Below, in pieces: positions 12,291 through 23,524 of a DNA stretch of 64,000 bases. Both the position numbers and the translations under genes were made by a program. The notes under the pieces are model-generated. The model was not told where the DNA came from. It saw only the letters and a list, made by a program, of their open reading frames with translations, and did no database searches. How positions within the stretch are numbered: position 1 is the stretch's first letter; every line of letters begins with the position of its first letter. The DNA comes from Bacillota bacterium (GTDB taxonomy: Bacteria; Bacillota; UBA994; UBA5500), in contig JAAYHE010000071.1 in assembly GCA_012735505.1 (NCBI GenBank), positions 16,520 to 80,519 on the forward strand, in the 5' to 3' direction.

Positions 12291-13643
12291 TTAACCTTTT
12301 CGTAGTTTCTCGGTTAATTGCTCGATCACCATAGCTAGTTCTCTATCTTTAGCCATTTCTTTTTCAATTTTGTCGCAGGCATGCAAGACAGTTGTATGGT
12401 CTCTACCGCCAAAAGCTTCGCCCAGGCGTGGCAAAGAGTAATCGGTTAGCTGGCGACTTAGGTACATAGCAACCTGTCTCGGATGGGCAATAACCCTAGT
12501 GCGTTTCTTTCCTTTTAAATCGGCCGGACGCAAACCGAAGTGTTGGGAGACGACAAGCTGGATCTCCTCCACCGTGATCTGCTTGGGTGTTTCCGCAGGA
12601 ATGATGTCTTTTAGCACCTCTTCGGTAAGATCAATGGTGATAGGGCGTCCAGTAAAGGAAGCATAAGCATTGACGCGAATCAGAGCTCCTTCTAGTTCGC
12701 GAATGTTGCTATTGATGCGATTGGCTAAGTATAGGAGCACGTCATTATCTATTTTCAAGTTTTCAGACTCGGATTTTTTGCGGAGTATAGCTACCCTTGT
12801 TTCCAAATCTGGTTGTTGTATGTCGGTAATTAAGCCCCACTCAAAACGAGACCGTAATCTATCTTCTAAGGTAGCAATTTCCCGCGGGGGCCGATCGCTA
12901 GATAAAATAATCTGCTTATTAGCCTCATGCAGCGCGTTAAAGGTATGGAAAAATTCTTCCTGAGTTTGTTCTTTGCCAGCCAAGAACTGAATATCATCAA
13001 CCATGAGTATGTCCACATTGCGGTAGCGATTGCGAAATTCTTCACTCCGCTTATATTGGATAGCACTAATAAATTGATTTGTGAATTTTTCGCACGACAA
13101 ATAGCAGACATTAAGCTGCGGGTAATGCTCTAAGACATAGTGACCAATGGCGTGTAAGAGGTGGGTTTTGCCTAAGCCTACGCCGCCGTAGATAAATAGG
13201 GGGTTATAAGCCTTGGCCGGAGCTTCAGCAACGGCTAGGGCGGCTGCATGGGCAAAGCGATTGCTGGCACCAATCACAAAGGAATTAAAGGTATACTTAG
13301 GATTTAAATTGTAGCCAGGTTCATCATCGTTGGTGTTTTTTTCAGTTGGTATATCTATTTCCTCTAAATCAACCACCGTTAGGTCTTCGTCGGGCAGAAT
13401 GAAACGAACCGATAATGGTTGACCTGAAATGGCTTGTAGATTTTCGGAAATTAGATCGGAATACTGATTTTGCAACCAATCGCGATTAAATACATTGGTC
13501 GCCCTCAGTACAAAAGTGTTTTGTTGTATACCGACAGGTTCTAGAGATTGGATCCAGGTGTCAAAGCTAGGTTTGCTTAATTGGGTCTCCATAGCTGCTA
13601 GAGCTGCTTGCCAGATTTCTTGGTAGTCGAGTTTGCTAACCAT
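12291..13643 (-). CDS. dnaA: Chromosomal replication initiator DnaA
   Basis: [61 protein letters not shown]. Confidence 0.99.
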   Translation of the reverse strand: MVSKLDYQEIWQAALAAMETQLSKPSFDTWIQSLEPVGIQQNTFVLRATNVFNRDWLQNQYSDLISENLQAISGQPLSVRFILPDEDLTVVDLEEIDIPTEKNTNDDEPGYNLNPKYTFNSFVIGASNRFAHAAALAVAEAPAKAYNPLFIYGGVGLGKTHLLHAIGHYVLEHYPQLNVCYLSCEKFTNQFISAIQYKRSEEFRNRYRNVDILMVDDIQFLAGKEQTQEEFFHTFNALHEANKQIILSSDRPPREIATLEDRLRSRFEWGLITDIQQPDLETRVAILRKKSESENLKIDNDVLLYLANRINSNIRELEGALIRVNAYASFTGRPITIDLTEEVLKDIIPAETPKQITVEEIQLVVSQHFGLRPADLKGKKRTRVIAHPRQVAMYLSRQLTDYSLPRLGEAFGGRDHTTVLHACDKIEKEMAKDRELAMVIEQLTEKLRKG

Positions 13644-13704
13644 ATGTAATGTACCCCCTTAGCAGACGGTTAGACAGTTATCAACAAGCTGTACATAAAT
13701 TCTA

Positions 13705-14015
13705 CCACAATTATCAACAGATTTGTGTATAACTCGGCAAGGTTGTCCACAAATTATCCCCAAAAGGTGTGGATAACCCATATTAGGTGAAAAACTTGTC
13801 GTATCGGCAACGGCAGATTGTTGATCGATTATGCGTTCGCTGGAGTTATGCACAATTTCATCCACAAGTTGTGGATAACTCCACAAGTCGTGACATAAAA
13901 TTGGAGGATATAAAGTGGGGATGAGGCCGAGGGAATAGGGGGTATGGGAGCATAATTGGTCGGCAGGGTTGTGATTATGTAAGCTAACAGGGTTGTAGAT
14001 AAATTATCAACAACT
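13705..14015. promoter_or_regulatory. oriC sub-region upstream of dnaA: DnaA-box cluster
   Basis: DnaA-box-like 9-mers: TTATCAACA 13711, TTGTCCACA 13743, TTATCCCCA 13754, TGTGGATAA 13769, TTATGCACA 13846, TGTGGATAA 13870, TTATCAACA 14004. Confidence 0.9.
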
Positions 14016-14087
14016 GTTTATAATTTGAGAGGCAGCAGCGTGCACCGCTTGACCACCATAGTTGACAGCTGTATTCCACAGTTCGAA

Positions 14088-14116
14088 TTGCTTCCTGTTG
14101 TGGCATTTGGTATAAT
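14088..14116 (+). promoter_or_regulatory. Sigma-A-type promoter for rpmH
   Basis: TTGCTT, 17 nt spacer, TATAAT, about 50 bp upstream of the rpmH start. Confidence 0.7.
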
Positions 14117-14164
14117 ATCTGGGATACTGTGGTTTTTGTTTGGGAGAAAGGGGTGTAGCAGCAG

Positions 14165-14299
14165 ATGAAGCGGACATATCAACCGAATAATCGAGTTCGT
14201 AAGAAAGTGCATGGTTTCCGTAAACGCATGAGCACTGCCAATGGGCGTAAGATCCTGAAAGCAAGGCGTGCCAAAGGAAGAAAAGTGCTATCTGCTTAA
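14165..14299 (+). CDS. rpmH: 50S ribosomal protein L34 (44 aa, absent from the ORF track because it is short)
   Basis: [44 protein letters not shown]. Confidence 0.98.
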   Translation: MKRTYQPNNRVRKKVHGFRKRMSTANGRKILKARRAKGRKVLSA

Positions 14300-14384
14300 G
14301 GCCGCGATTCCGTGGCCTTTTTTCGCATGACAAGCCAGTAATTGTGGTATAATTTACTATGGCAAGCGAGAGGGAGGCTGGAGT

Positions 14385-14726
14385 ATGCGTAAGGGGGAAC
14401 GCCTTAAGCGGAGTGCTGACTTCAGCGCTGTATATCGGAGTGGTACATCTGTAGCTGATAGATACCTAGTGTTGTACTACTTACCCCAGCCTGTCACCAA
14501 AACAAAAGCAGGTATTTCTGTCAGCCGCAAGGTAGCAGGCAGTGTTGGTCGTAACCGGCTGAAACGGTTAGTGAGGGAGGCCTGGCGGTCGCTGAGTGAC
14601 CGAGTGTTACCAGGTTACCATGTGGTAGTCATTGTGCGGATGGCAGCGCGCGATGCCCGATATGCGCGAATAGCCAGTTCTTTGGAAAAACTGGTGAAGA
14701 AAGCTGGGCTTTGGTGTCATGAATAA
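14385..14726 (+). CDS. rnpA: Ribonuclease P protein component
   Basis: [20 protein letters not shown]...[25 protein letters not shown]. Confidence 0.95.
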   Translation: MRKGERLKRSADFSAVYRSGTSVADRYLVLYYLPQPVTKTKAGISVSRKVAGSVGRNRLKRLVREAWRSLSDRVLPGYHVVVIVRMAARDARYARIASSLEKLVKKAGLWCHE

Positions 14727-14940
14727 GTTATTAACTGCGTTGGCTATCGGTTCGGTTATACTGTATCAACAGTTTGTTTCCCCCCTTTTAGGTCCGAGTT
14801 GCCGCTTCCGTCCCACTTGTTCAGAATATACGATCCAAGCCCTGCAGAAATATGGCTTTGGCAAAGGTGTATGGTTAGGGCTCAAACGTATCAGTCGTTG
14901 TCATCCGTTTAATCCAGGTGGATTCGACCCACTGGTGTAG
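14719..14940 (+). CDS. yidD: Membrane protein insertion efficiency factor YidD
   Basis: [31 protein letters not shown]...[16 protein letters not shown]. Confidence 0.95.
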   Translation: MNKLLTALAIGSVILYQQFVSPLLGPSCRFRPTCSEYTIQALQKYGFGKGVWLGLKRISRCHPFNPGGFDPLV

Positions 14941-14959
14941 GAGGAGGAGGGGAGTTTAT

Positions 14960-15676
14960 TTGGCATTTTTGACAGCTATGTTTCAAGGAATTCTAGATAC
15001 CCTAGCTGAGGTGACGGGCAGCTACGGTCTGGCCATTATTGGGATGGCTTTTGTAGTTATGGTTATTACTTTTCCTTTAAACTATAGGCAGATGCAGTTT
15101 TCGCATAAGATGAAGATAATTAACCCGCTGGTGGAGGAGATTAAGAAAAAGTATAAGGATCCGGACAAAGTTAATGAAGAAACCTTGGCCTTGTGGCAGG
15201 AGCATGGAATTAACCCAGTGGCTGGTTGCCTTCCTGTCTTAATTCAATTCCCCATCATTATTGCTATGTTTGGTGTTCTGAGGCAGCCAGGAGTTTTTGG
15301 CGATAATCCCCTCTTTCTAGGCTTAAGCTTAGTTTTGCCCGACGCAGAGCATAGTTTTTGGAGCTTAGTTCGAGAAAACTTTGGCTATGCTATCGTGCCC
15401 ATTCTGTCTGTAGCCACAACTGTTATCCAGCAGCGTCAGGTTAGCCAAAGCAGCGAAGACGTAGCTATGATGCGTTCTATGAACATGTTTTTGCCCGTTC
15501 TGACGGCTTGGATCACCATTAGTTATCCGACAGCTCTCGGACTTTACTGGGTGTCTCGTAACGTGTTTACTATTGGACAGCACTACCTCGTTAGTCAGGC
15601 ATTGAACCGTCAGTATGGCTTGGAGGAGGGGAAGCAGCGAGATGAAAAGCGTAGAAAAACAGGGAAAAACGATTGA
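14960..15676 (+). CDS. yidC: YidC/Oxa1 membrane insertase
   Basis: Likely TTG start after AGGAGGAGG; YGLAIIGMAFVVMVITFPLNYRQMQFSHKM...NPVAGCLPVLIQFPI. Confidence 0.92.
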   Translation: MAFLTAMFQGILDTLAEVTGSYGLAIIGMAFVVMVITFPLNYRQMQFSHKMKIINPLVEEIKKKYKDPDKVNEETLALWQEHGINPVAGCLPVLIQFPIIIAMFGVLRQPGVFGDNPLFLGLSLVLPDAEHSFWSLVRENFGYAIVPILSVATTVIQQRQVSQSSEDVAMMRSMNMFLPVLTAWITISYPTALGLYWVSRNVFTIGQHYLVSQALNRQYGLEEGKQRDEKRRKTGKND

Positions 15677-16259
15677 GGATGCGATTCAGCTAGCTTTAGA
15701 AGAATTAGGCGCTACCCTAGATCAGGTGGAAACCGAGGTGCTAGAAGAACCCAGTAAGGGTTTCTTAGGAATCTTAGGCGGAAGACCGGCTCGCGTACGG
15801 GTGACTCTAAAGCCTGATCCGTTGCGTATATTGCATGATTTCTTACTCGGTGTTTGCCAACGGATGGGTTCGGATGTGGAGCTAGAGATTAGTACTAGCG
15901 AAGAGACGATCAAGGTCGATTTTAAGGGTGACAACTTAGGTCTTATTATCGGTAAGCATGGGCAAACACTAGATTCGCTGCAATACTTAGCTAATGTGGT
16001 TTATAATCGGAACGCGGAAAATAGACAGCGGGTGGTACTAGATGCAGGTGGTTACTGGGCTCGGCGGGAAGAAACGCTACTGCGTTTAGCCAAACGTTTA
16101 GCTGAGAAAGCCAAGCGCACCGGCCGTCGCATCATGTTAGAACCAATGAGCGCCCACGAACGCCGTATTATTCATACCGCCTTGCAGCACGATAAGCAGA
16201 TAGTTACTTATAGTGAAGGGGATGAGCCCTACCGTAAAGTAATTATTGCTCTTAAATAG
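15642..16259 (+). CDS. jag: Jag/KhpB RNA-binding protein (Jag-N, KH, R3H)
   Basis: MKSVEKQGKTIEDAIQLALEELG, EPSKGFLGILGGRPARVRV, IGKHGQTLDSLQYLAN, EPMSAHERRIIH. Confidence 0.95.
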   Translation: MKSVEKQGKTIEDAIQLALEELGATLDQVETEVLEEPSKGFLGILGGRPARVRVTLKPDPLRILHDFLLGVCQRMGSDVELEISTSEETIKVDFKGDNLGLIIGKHGQTLDSLQYLANVVYNRNAENRQRVVLDAGGYWARREETLLRLAKRLAEKAKRTGRRIMLEPMSAHERRIIHTALQHDKQIVTYSEGDEPYRKVIIALK

Positions 16260-16369
16260 AGGCTATTGCATAATGAAGCCCGGGGCAGCAGCATACTGCC
16301 ACGGGTTTTTCTGTTATCAGCCCGCTAGGGTATAATATGAGCTACACGAAGATGTGGGGGTGAAGGTTG

Positions 16370-17743
16370 ATGGAGCAAGAGACTATTGCCGCTATTGCCA
16401 CTGCACCAGGTGAAAGCGGTATAGGTATTGTACGCCTCAGTGGCGCACAGGCTTTCAGTATTCTACAAACAGTTTTTAGAGATAGACGAGGGCGGGCGAG
16501 GCGGCAATTTGCTCCGCGTCGCCTCTATCTGGGTTATATCGTCGATAACGAAGGGCGGCATTTGGATCAGGTGTTAGCCGTTTATATGCCAGGCCCTTAT
16601 TCTTATACAGGGGAAGATGTGGTGGAAATTAACGCGCATGGGGGCGCGCTAGTGTTGAAAGAGATCTTGTTACTATTGTTGGAACACGGAGCGCGTTTAG
16701 CAGAGCCTGGCGAATTTACACAGCGGGCCTTTCTCAATGGGAAAATGGACTTAGTGCAGGTAGAGGCCGTCATCGATGTCATTAATGCTAAGTCTAAGGC
16801 TGCTTTAACGCAAGCAGGCAAGCACTTACGAGGAGAATTATCCCAACAGGTAGAAAGCATCCGCGGGACGGTTCTATCCTTGCTAGCCCAGGCGGCAGCT
16901 AGCATTGATTTCCCAGAACACGACATTCCAGAGCTTACTAAGGAGGCGATGCTTGCGGGCTTAGAGGCAGCATTGCAGGCGATTGCTGCCTTGTTGCAGA
17001 CTAGTTTTGCGGGTCGGGTGTTGCGCGAGGGGCTGCAAGTAGCCATTGTGGGGCGGCCCAATGTCGGTAAGTCGTCCTTGCTTAACGCCTTATTAGGCAG
17101 GGAAAGAGCGATTGTCACCGACATAGCTGGTACAACCAGAGATACCATTGAGGAGTATTTTGCCATAGAGGGTATTCCGATCCAGCTTATAGATACGGCA
17201 GGTTTAAGGCAGACCGATGATCCGGTCGAAAAGATTGGTGTTTCTTTAGCCGAAAAGACTGTTGAGTCGGCAGACTTGGTTTTGGTAGTCTTAGACCAAT
17301 CACAACCCCTGACAGAGGAAGATCGCTATGTTTTGTCGCAGACAGCTACGGCTACACGTTTTGCATTGCTCAATAAGTGTGACCTGCCACGGCAACTTGA
17401 ACCTGCAGATTTGGAGCTCCTTGAGGACATTACTACTTTCGAAATATCTGCTAAAGATCGGATTGGCTTGCAGCAGCTACAATCAGCTATTGCCGATTTG
17501 GTACTGCAAGGGGTGGTGCAGGCAGAGAGTGCTTTTGTAGCTAATGCCCGGCAAGAAGGGCTACTGCGCGAGGCGGCGCGCCATCTTGAGTCTGCAGCCG
17601 ACACACTACGCCTAGCTTGGCCCATCGATATGACCCATGTTGACTTACAGGCTGCTTGTGATTGTTTGGGGGCTATTCTAGGACAAACTGCTAGTGACGA
17701 CTTGGTGCACGAGATTTTCGGGCGTTTTTGTATCGGGAAATGA
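16370..17743 (+). CDS. mnmE: tRNA modification GTPase MnmE
   Basis: [37 protein letters not shown]-terminal [14 protein letters not shown]. Confidence 0.98.
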   Translation: MEQETIAAIATAPGESGIGIVRLSGAQAFSILQTVFRDRRGRARRQFAPRRLYLGYIVDNEGRHLDQVLAVYMPGPYSYTGEDVVEINAHGGALVLKEILLLLLEHGARLAEPGEFTQRAFLNGKMDLVQVEAVIDVINAKSKAALTQAGKHLRGELSQQVESIRGTVLSLLAQAAASIDFPEHDIPELTKEAMLAGLEAALQAIAALLQTSFAGRVLREGLQVAIVGRPNVGKSSLLNALLGRERAIVTDIAGTTRDTIEEYFAIEGIPIQLIDTAGLRQTDDPVEKIGVSLAEKTVESADLVLVVLDQSQPLTEEDRYVLSQTATATRFALLNKCDLPRQLEPADLELLEDITTFEISAKDRIGLQQLQSAIADLVLQGVVQAESAFVANARQEGLLREAARHLESAADTLRLAWPIDMTHVDLQAACDCLGAILGQTASDDLVHEIFGRFCIGK

Positions 17744-17759
17744 TGCAGGAGGAACAAGT

Positions 17760-19649
17760 ATGAGTGTTACTCTGGGCGAATATGACGTAATTGTTGTGGG
17801 CGCGGGGCATGCAGGTTGCGAAGCGGCACTAGCAGCCGCGCGCCTAGGTGTACGGGTATTGCTCTTAACTTCCAGCTTGGACAGCGTGGCCCTAATGCCC
17901 TGCAATCCATCTATCGGCGGGCCGGGCAAAGGGCATATAGTTCGCGAAATTGCCGCTCTCGGTGGGGAGATGGGCAGGGCGGTAGACGCTTGCTGTGTGC
18001 AATTGCGGATGTTGAATACTAGTAAGGGGCCGGCCGTACAAACACTACGGGCGCAAGTAGATAAACAGGCGTACCAGACATACATGAGACAAGTGCTAGC
18101 TGCGCAAGAAGGCCTGTGGCTGAAACAGGCAATGGTAGAGAAGGTAGTGGTAGAGGACGGTAAGGTGCAAGGGATCTTGACCCAAACCGGCATTTTCTAC
18201 CGTGCGCCTGTTGTTATTTTGGCTACAGGCACCTATTTGCGGGGGCGGATCATAATCGGTGAAGTCAGTTTTTCTAGCGGTCCTAACGGCTTGCAGCCAG
18301 CGCTAGGCCTGACAGAGAATTTACTTAGCCTGGGAATTCGTATGGGACGCTTTAAAACGGGTACGCCGCCGCGAATTAGTAGCCGTTCCATAAATCGGGA
18401 AGTGATGATCGAGCAGAAAGGCGACGATCTCGCCTGGGGTTTTGCCGAGCCTACTAACTGCCAGGGGAGGCAGTTGTCTTGCTGGCTTACTTATACGACG
18501 CCCGAGACACATCGTATCTTTTTGGAGAACTTGCACCGGGCACCTATGTATAGCGGTGCAATTGAGGGTGTAGGGCCGCGTTATTGCCCTTCCCTGGAAG
18601 ATAAGGTAGTTCGTTTTCGGGACAAAGACAGGCATCAAGTTTTCGTCGAGCCAGAAGGCTATGATACCGACGAGATGTATGTGCAGGGATTTTCTACTAG
18701 CATGCCGGAAGATGTGCAAGACGAAGCTTTGCGGACGATTCCTGGTCTGGAAGAAGCCGAAATTTTGCGGCCGGGTTACGCTATCGAGTATGACTATGTT
18801 GATCCTACCCAGTTGAAACTGTCGCTAGAGTTTCAGCAGGTGGCAGGGCTTTTTGCCGCTGGCCAAATTAATGGGTCTTCGGGTTATGAAGAAGCAGCAG
18901 CCCAAGGCTTGATGGCCGGCATTAATGCTGTGCATTACTTGCGCGGCTTAGAGCCCTTTATTTTGAAGCGCTCGGAAGCATATATCGGGGTGCTTATTGA
19001 TGATCTGGTTACTAAGGGTGTTACTGAACCCTATCGCATGATGACTTCTCTCGCGGAATATCGTTTGTTGCTGCGCCATGACAATGCCGATAGCCGTTTG
19101 CGGGAAAAGGGATGGCAAATAGGTTTAGTGAATGATGCTGCCATTGCGGAACACCGGAAGCTCATGCGCTCGATGGAGGAATTGCAGGAATTGCTGGAAG
19201 CTACCATAATCCAACCTAGCCCCCAGCTGGCTGCCTTGATGACAGAGCTCGGCTCGACGCCACCTAGCCAAGCTACCTCTTTAGCCCAACTATTGCGACG
19301 GCCAGAAGTAACTTTAGACAGTCTGTTGTCGGTTGCACCTGGGGCAGTGGCGGCATTTGACCCAGTTGTGCGGCAGCGGGTGGAAATAGAGGTTAAATAT
19401 GCCGGTTACATAAAGAAGCAGATGGCTAGTGTAGAACGTTTCTTGCGCTTAGAAGAGAAAAGAATTCCGTCTCACTTTGATTATGCTGCCCTGCATGGCC
19501 TTTCGTATGAAGCTAGGGAGAAGCTAGCAAAACAGCGGCCCCAGTCTATCGGGCAAGCGAGCCGCATCTCGGGTGTTTCGCCGGCTGATATTAGTGTTTT
19601 ATTGTTAGCGTTAGAGGCTCGCAGAAAGTCGAGGAGCAGCCATGACTAA
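17760..19649 (+). CDS. mnmG: tRNA uridine-5-carboxymethylaminomethyl modification enzyme MnmG
   Basis: [47 protein letters not shown]. Confidence 0.98.
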   Translation: MSVTLGEYDVIVVGAGHAGCEAALAAARLGVRVLLLTSSLDSVALMPCNPSIGGPGKGHIVREIAALGGEMGRAVDACCVQLRMLNTSKGPAVQTLRAQVDKQAYQTYMRQVLAAQEGLWLKQAMVEKVVVEDGKVQGILTQTGIFYRAPVVILATGTYLRGRIIIGEVSFSSGPNGLQPALGLTENLLSLGIRMGRFKTGTPPRISSRSINREVMIEQKGDDLAWGFAEPTNCQGRQLSCWLTYTTPETHRIFLENLHRAPMYSGAIEGVGPRYCPSLEDKVVRFRDKDRHQVFVEPEGYDTDEMYVQGFSTSMPEDVQDEALRTIPGLEEAEILRPGYAIEYDYVDPTQLKLSLEFQQVAGLFAAGQINGSSGYEEAAAQGLMAGINAVHYLRGLEPFILKRSEAYIGVLIDDLVTKGVTEPYRMMTSLAEYRLLLRHDNADSRLREKGWQIGLVNDAAIAEHRKLMRSMEELQELLEATIIQPSPQLAALMTELGSTPPSQATSLAQLLRRPEVTLDSLLSVAPGAVAAFDPVVRQRVEIEVKYAGYIKKQMASVERFLRLEEKRIPSHFDYAALHGLSYEAREKLAKQRPQSIGQASRISGVSPADISVLLLALEARRKSRSSHD

Positions 19650-20358
19650 TCAGTGGTTGTTGACGGAGGCAGCTGCTTTAGGTATTCAGGTAAGTCCAGA
19701 GGCTCTGGAGCAGTTGGAACAATATTGTTTGCTTTTGCAGCAGTGGAACCAGCGAATTAACCTGACTACCATTACAGACACGGCTGAAGTCTATGAACTG
19801 CATTTCTTGGATTCCTTGTCGGTCCATTTGGCGATTGATTTGGCTAGCAGGCGGCGGGTAATTGATGTCGGGACAGGAGCCGGTCTGCCGGGCGTGGTCT
19901 TGGCTATCGTGTTTCCCCACTTAAAGGTTACTTTGCTCGAGTCTATTGCTAAGAAGGCCCGTTTCTTGCAGGAAGCGGTGGATGTGCTAGAGTTGGGGGC
20001 GCGGGTGCAGGTGGTGTGTGAGCGCGCCGAGGCTCTGGGGCAAGTACCGGAACATCGGGAAGAATACGATTTGGTTGTAGCGCGGGCAGTAGCCCAGTTA
20101 ACAGTTTTGAGCGAATACTGTTTGCCGTTCGTCCAGCTAGGAGGTAGTTTTGTAGCCTTAAAGGGACCCCAAGGCGAAAAGGAAGTGGCTGCTGCTACTC
20201 GAAGCCTGAGTATTTTGGGAGGTAGTGAGGCACAGGTCGTTCCTTGGGTTTTGCCTAGTGGAGCGGAGCGCACTCTAATCCGCGTTGACAAACAGGCGCC
20301 GACGCCGCAACGCTATCCGCGGCGAGTAGGTATTCCTGGAAAGCGGCCGCTCACATAG
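19642..20358 (+). CDS. rsmG: 16S rRNA (guanine527-N7)-methyltransferase RsmG
   Basis: [50 protein letters not shown]. Confidence 0.96.
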   Translation: MTNQWLLTEAAALGIQVSPEALEQLEQYCLLLQQWNQRINLTTITDTAEVYELHFLDSLSVHLAIDLASRRRVIDVGTGAGLPGVVLAIVFPHLKVTLLESIAKKARFLQEAVDVLELGARVQVVCERAEALGQVPEHREEYDLVVARAVAQLTVLSEYCLPFVQLGGSFVALKGPQGEKEVAAATRSLSILGGSEAQVVPWVLPSGAERTLIRVDKQAPTPQRYPRRVGIPGKRPLT

Positions 20359-20407
20359 CAGGAGAGAAGGGCCTCAAAGCCGAATAGAAAGCAGAGAGAA
20401 AAGTGGG

Positions 20408-21235
20408 GTGATTTCCTTGCGTTGGTTTGGTGGAAATTCTTCGCCTGGGGAGCAAATATTACAGATTCCAGTAGATCTTATTCAGGTTAACCCGTACCAA
20501 CCGCGGCGGCAATTTGATGAGGCTAAGTTACAGGAGCTGGCTGATTCTATTCGGCAGATGGGGGTAATACAACCGATTGTTGTGCGCCGCTTGGGGAATG
20601 TATTCGAGCTTATTGCTGGCGAGCGCCGTTGGCGGGCCGCCATGATAGCAAAATTGACGACGATTCCTGGAATCGTAAAAGAATATACCGACCGGGAAGT
20701 GGCGCAGGCGGCCCTTATTGAAAATATACAGCGGGAAGATCTGAATCCGTTAGAAGAAGCGGCGGCTTTTCAACAGCTGATCGCTGAGTTTGGTATTAAA
20801 CAGGAAGAATTGGCTTTGCGCCTAGGGAAAAGCCAGTCTACCATCGCTAACAAACTGCGTTTGTTAAACTTGTCGGAACCGGTTAAGGACCTCCTGGCTA
20901 GCGGCAAGCTGAACGAACGCCAGGGTAGAGCTTTGCTTAGAATAAAAGATGCAGCTGATCAGCTGCATCTGGCCGAACTAGCCATTGAACAAGGGTTAAA
21001 TGTGCAGCAAACCGAACAAATGATCGGGCAACATCTGGCTGGGGGCACTATGGAGGAAGTTGCAGCCACAGCACGTAAGCGAGTGCGCAAGTTTGTGCCG
21101 AAGGATGTGCGCATCTTCTTAAATACCATCCGGGATGCTACCCGCTTGATGAAGCAGGCTGGCATTAAGGCTGATGTGCAAGAGCTCGAAGAAGGCGACT
21201 GGTTGACAGTAACTGTACGCATAGCCAAACGCTGA
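20408..21235 (+). CDS. noc: Nucleoid occlusion protein Noc (ParB family)
   Basis: ParB-N fold (NPYQPRRQFDEAKLQELADSI...IAGERRWRAA) and HTH; position rsmG-noc-parA-parB. A perfect Noc-box is present elsewhere in the window. Confidence 0.92.
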   Translation: MISLRWFGGNSSPGEQILQIPVDLIQVNPYQPRRQFDEAKLQELADSIRQMGVIQPIVVRRLGNVFELIAGERRWRAAMIAKLTTIPGIVKEYTDREVAQAALIENIQREDLNPLEEAAAFQQLIAEFGIKQEELALRLGKSQSTIANKLRLLNLSEPVKDLLASGKLNERQGRALLRIKDAADQLHLAELAIEQGLNVQQTEQMIGQHLAGGTMEEVAATARKRVRKFVPKDVRIFLNTIRDATRLMKQAGIKADVQELEEGDWLTVTVRIAKR

Positions 21236-21268
21236 CATAGTTTAATTAGTTTACATAATATATAATGG

Positions 21269-21303
21269 AAAGCACGCTGTAAGTTACAGTAGTGCTTTTT
21301 TAT
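21269..21303 (+). terminator. Terminator after noc
   Basis: AAAGCACGCTGTAAGTTACAGTAGTGCTTTTTTATTTT. Confidence 0.6.
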
Positions 21304-21327
21304 TTTGCAGAAAAGGAGGGAGAAACG

Positions 21328-22149
21328 GTGCGACGGCAAAAATTGAGCTTGTTGTTGATTGGCGTTTTGTTGGTTTTTGTTGCCTTGAGGCCGCGGATTG
21401 GTTATCGGGCGGTACGGGCTGTTGCCCGGCTTCTCCCCCTTGACCAGGGCTATAGCGTAGTCGCGAGCGACAATTTCGTTTTGTATTATGACGAGGAGGA
21501 TGCGGTGGCACAGGGGGTCTTGCTCCAATTGGAGCAACGCCTAGCCGAGCTACAGGAGCATCTACCTGACCAGAGCCCGAAACCGATTCGGGTTCGTTTA
21601 CATGCGACTAGCGATTCGATGGGGCGTGCGATAGGGGGAGAATATAGCGCCACGCTGGGTGCTTATCAACTAGGCAAGTTGGAACTCCTATCTCCCGTTG
21701 CCTGGCACCCTAGATTGGGCCAGGCAGCAGCTCTAGCGGTTTATGAGCGTGAAGGTCCGGTTACCCACGAGTTGGCGCATTTACTGCTAGACTACCTGTG
21801 CCCGACAGGCTATCCAGTCTGGTTTAGTGAAGGCTTTGCCCAATATTGGGAGATGCGGCTACAAGGCTATGTCTGGGACGAAGGCGATTGGGGCTGGGTA
21901 AAGCAGCCAGCTAGTCTGACCTCATTAGAAAACAGCTTTAGGTCGTTGCCGGAAACGGTTGCTTATCAACAATCTCTCAGCCTGATGATCTATCTATATG
22001 AGACAGTAGGTGATGGAGGGATGCAAGAAATGCTGCTACACTTGCAGGAGGGCCAGTCCTTGCAGGGGGCATTGGAGCAAGCTGTTGGGCATAGTCTGGA
22101 AAGGATGGAGGCTAATTGGCAAGTGTGGCTACAGGATCGGCTATGGTAG
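21328..22149 (+). CDS. Peptidase MA-like metalloprotease (HExxH) with N-terminal TM segment
   Basis: GTG start MRRQKLSLLLIGVLLVFVAL; VTHELAHLLLDY...PVWFSEGFAQYWE. Confidence 0.75.
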   Translation: MRRQKLSLLLIGVLLVFVALRPRIGYRAVRAVARLLPLDQGYSVVASDNFVLYYDEEDAVAQGVLLQLEQRLAELQEHLPDQSPKPIRVRLHATSDSMGRAIGGEYSATLGAYQLGKLELLSPVAWHPRLGQAAALAVYEREGPVTHELAHLLLDYLCPTGYPVWFSEGFAQYWEMRLQGYVWDEGDWGWVKQPASLTSLENSFRSLPETVAYQQSLSLMIYLYETVGDGGMQEMLLHLQEGQSLQGALEQAVGHSLERMEANWQVWLQDRLW

Positions 22150-22317
22150 GCAGGCGCCTTTGTTAGCTTTGCGCGGGACATGTTGCTATGGTTGTAGGGG
22201 GGCGTCCGTTTTGGCTCCTAGACCAGCCTGGGCCAACTACTTTGGCCCGGCAGCAGGTTCGAAGGGGCCTTAGCAGTAACCCCCTGGCCGGTCCGATTGC
22301 GCACCGTGTTGCCAAGC

Positions 22318-22545
22318 TGCGGCGTAGGTCATCCGTGAAGTGTATGGAGCCATAAATGAAAGAGCGAGGGTGCCAAGGAAATAGGAGCGGTCAGCAGTTC
22401 GTTGGGTTCCCAGATTTCTGGCCGCTCGCCTTGGCGGCGGAGCTCTTACCACAGTTGGTGGCTAGCAGCGCGCGAGGATGATCGCATGCACGGAGACATA
22501 GCGGCGGGGAGCATGACTGCGACCTGCTGGATGCGATACATATGA
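22318..22545 (-). repeat. Intergenic composite palindromic element, copy A
   Basis: Contains GAGCATGACTGCGACC (22509-22524), the reverse complement of the 16-mer in copies B and C. Inner stem GAGCGGTCAG/CTGGCCGCTC (22385-22427). Outer arm TATGGAGCCATAAATGAAAGAGCGA. Confidence 0.7.
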
Positions 22546-22762
22546 ATGACCAGACGTATGCACGCGAGCAAGCCTGAGCTAGCTTCCGGAGAAGGAATTT
22601 GGCGACAGGGCCCGGGAAAGCTAAGTCTTTTGCATTGTTAGCTTTCGCTTGGCAGGAGTAAAAGGAAAAGAAATCGAAGTAGCATATTGCAGCAAGAAGG
22701 TTGTCTCACTGCTTGTTGGCGGAAGGGAGATAGCCATATTTCAACATTAGGAGTGAAGAACG

Positions 22763-23524
22763 GTGGCAAAAGTTCTGGCCATTACCAACCAAAAAGGGGG
22801 AGTGGGTAAAACCACTACTTGCATCAATCTTGGCGCTTGTTTGGCCCAAGAAAAGAAGAAGGTGTTGGTAGTGGATATTGATCCGCAAGGAAACACGACT
22901 AGCGGTTTGGGTGTTGCCCGTCGCCGTTTACGGAGATGCATTTATCATGTCTTAATCGATGGCATGCCTATAGAGGCCGTTATTCAACCGACTGAAATCG
23001 TGGGGCTGGAGGTAGTGCCAGCCACTATCCAGTTAGCCGGGGCAGAAATCGAACTAGTGCCGGCCATATCTAGAGAAATGAAACTGAAAGAAGCCCTGGA
23101 GCCGATTCGACCCTTCTACGATTATGTGCTTATCGATTGCCCGCCTTCTTTAGGCTTACTTACCCTTAATGCCTTAACAGCTGCCGACGGAGTGTTGGTG
23201 CCGGTACAATGTGAATACTATGCCCTTGAAGGTCTCGGCCAGTTGCTGAATACGGTGCAGTTGGTGCAAAGACACCTGAACCCCGGCCTGGAGCTTACGG
23301 GGGCTCTACTGACCATGTATGATGCGCGCACCAATCTGTCGCAGCAAGTGGTAGAAGAAGTGCAGGGCTATTTTAAGGAAAAGGTTTTTAAGACTATTGT
23401 TCCTCGTAATGTGCGCCTGAGCGAGGCACCTAGCTTTGGCCAACCTATAATTATCTATGACCCTAAATCAAAAGGGGCGGAGGTTTACTCTGAATTGGCA
23501 CGGGAGGTGATTGCACGTGGCTAG
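22763..23524 (+). CDS. parA: Chromosome partitioning ATPase ParA/Soj
   Basis: AITNQKGGVGKTTTCINLGACLA; LIDCPPSLGLLTLNAL. Confidence 0.96.
   Translation: MAKVLAITNQKGGVGKTTTCINLGACLAQEKKKVLVVDIDPQGNTTSGLGVARRRLRRCIYHVLIDGMPIEAVIQPTEIVGLEVVPATIQLAGAEIELVPAISREMKLKEALEPIRPFYDYVLIDCPPSLGLLTLNALTAADGVLVPVQCEYYALEGLGQLLNTVQLVQRHLNPGLELTGALLTMYDARTNLSQQVVEEVQGYFKEKVFKTIVPRNVRLSEAPSFGQPIIIYDPKSKGAEVYSELAREVIARG

Noticed and set aside
16603-17757. Minus-strand ORFs antisense to mnmE (16603..17166, 17326..17757)
   Set aside because: Shadow ORFs in a conserved gene; no recognisable protein features.
20959-21537. 192-aa minus ORF overlapping noc and the following gene
   Set aside because: Antisense to two genuine genes; composition typical of a shadow ORF.
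22010-22273. 87-aa ORF overlapping the end of the MA-like peptidase gene
   Set aside because: Out-of-frame overlap with a better-supported gene, Cys/Gly/Arg-rich translation, no RBS.
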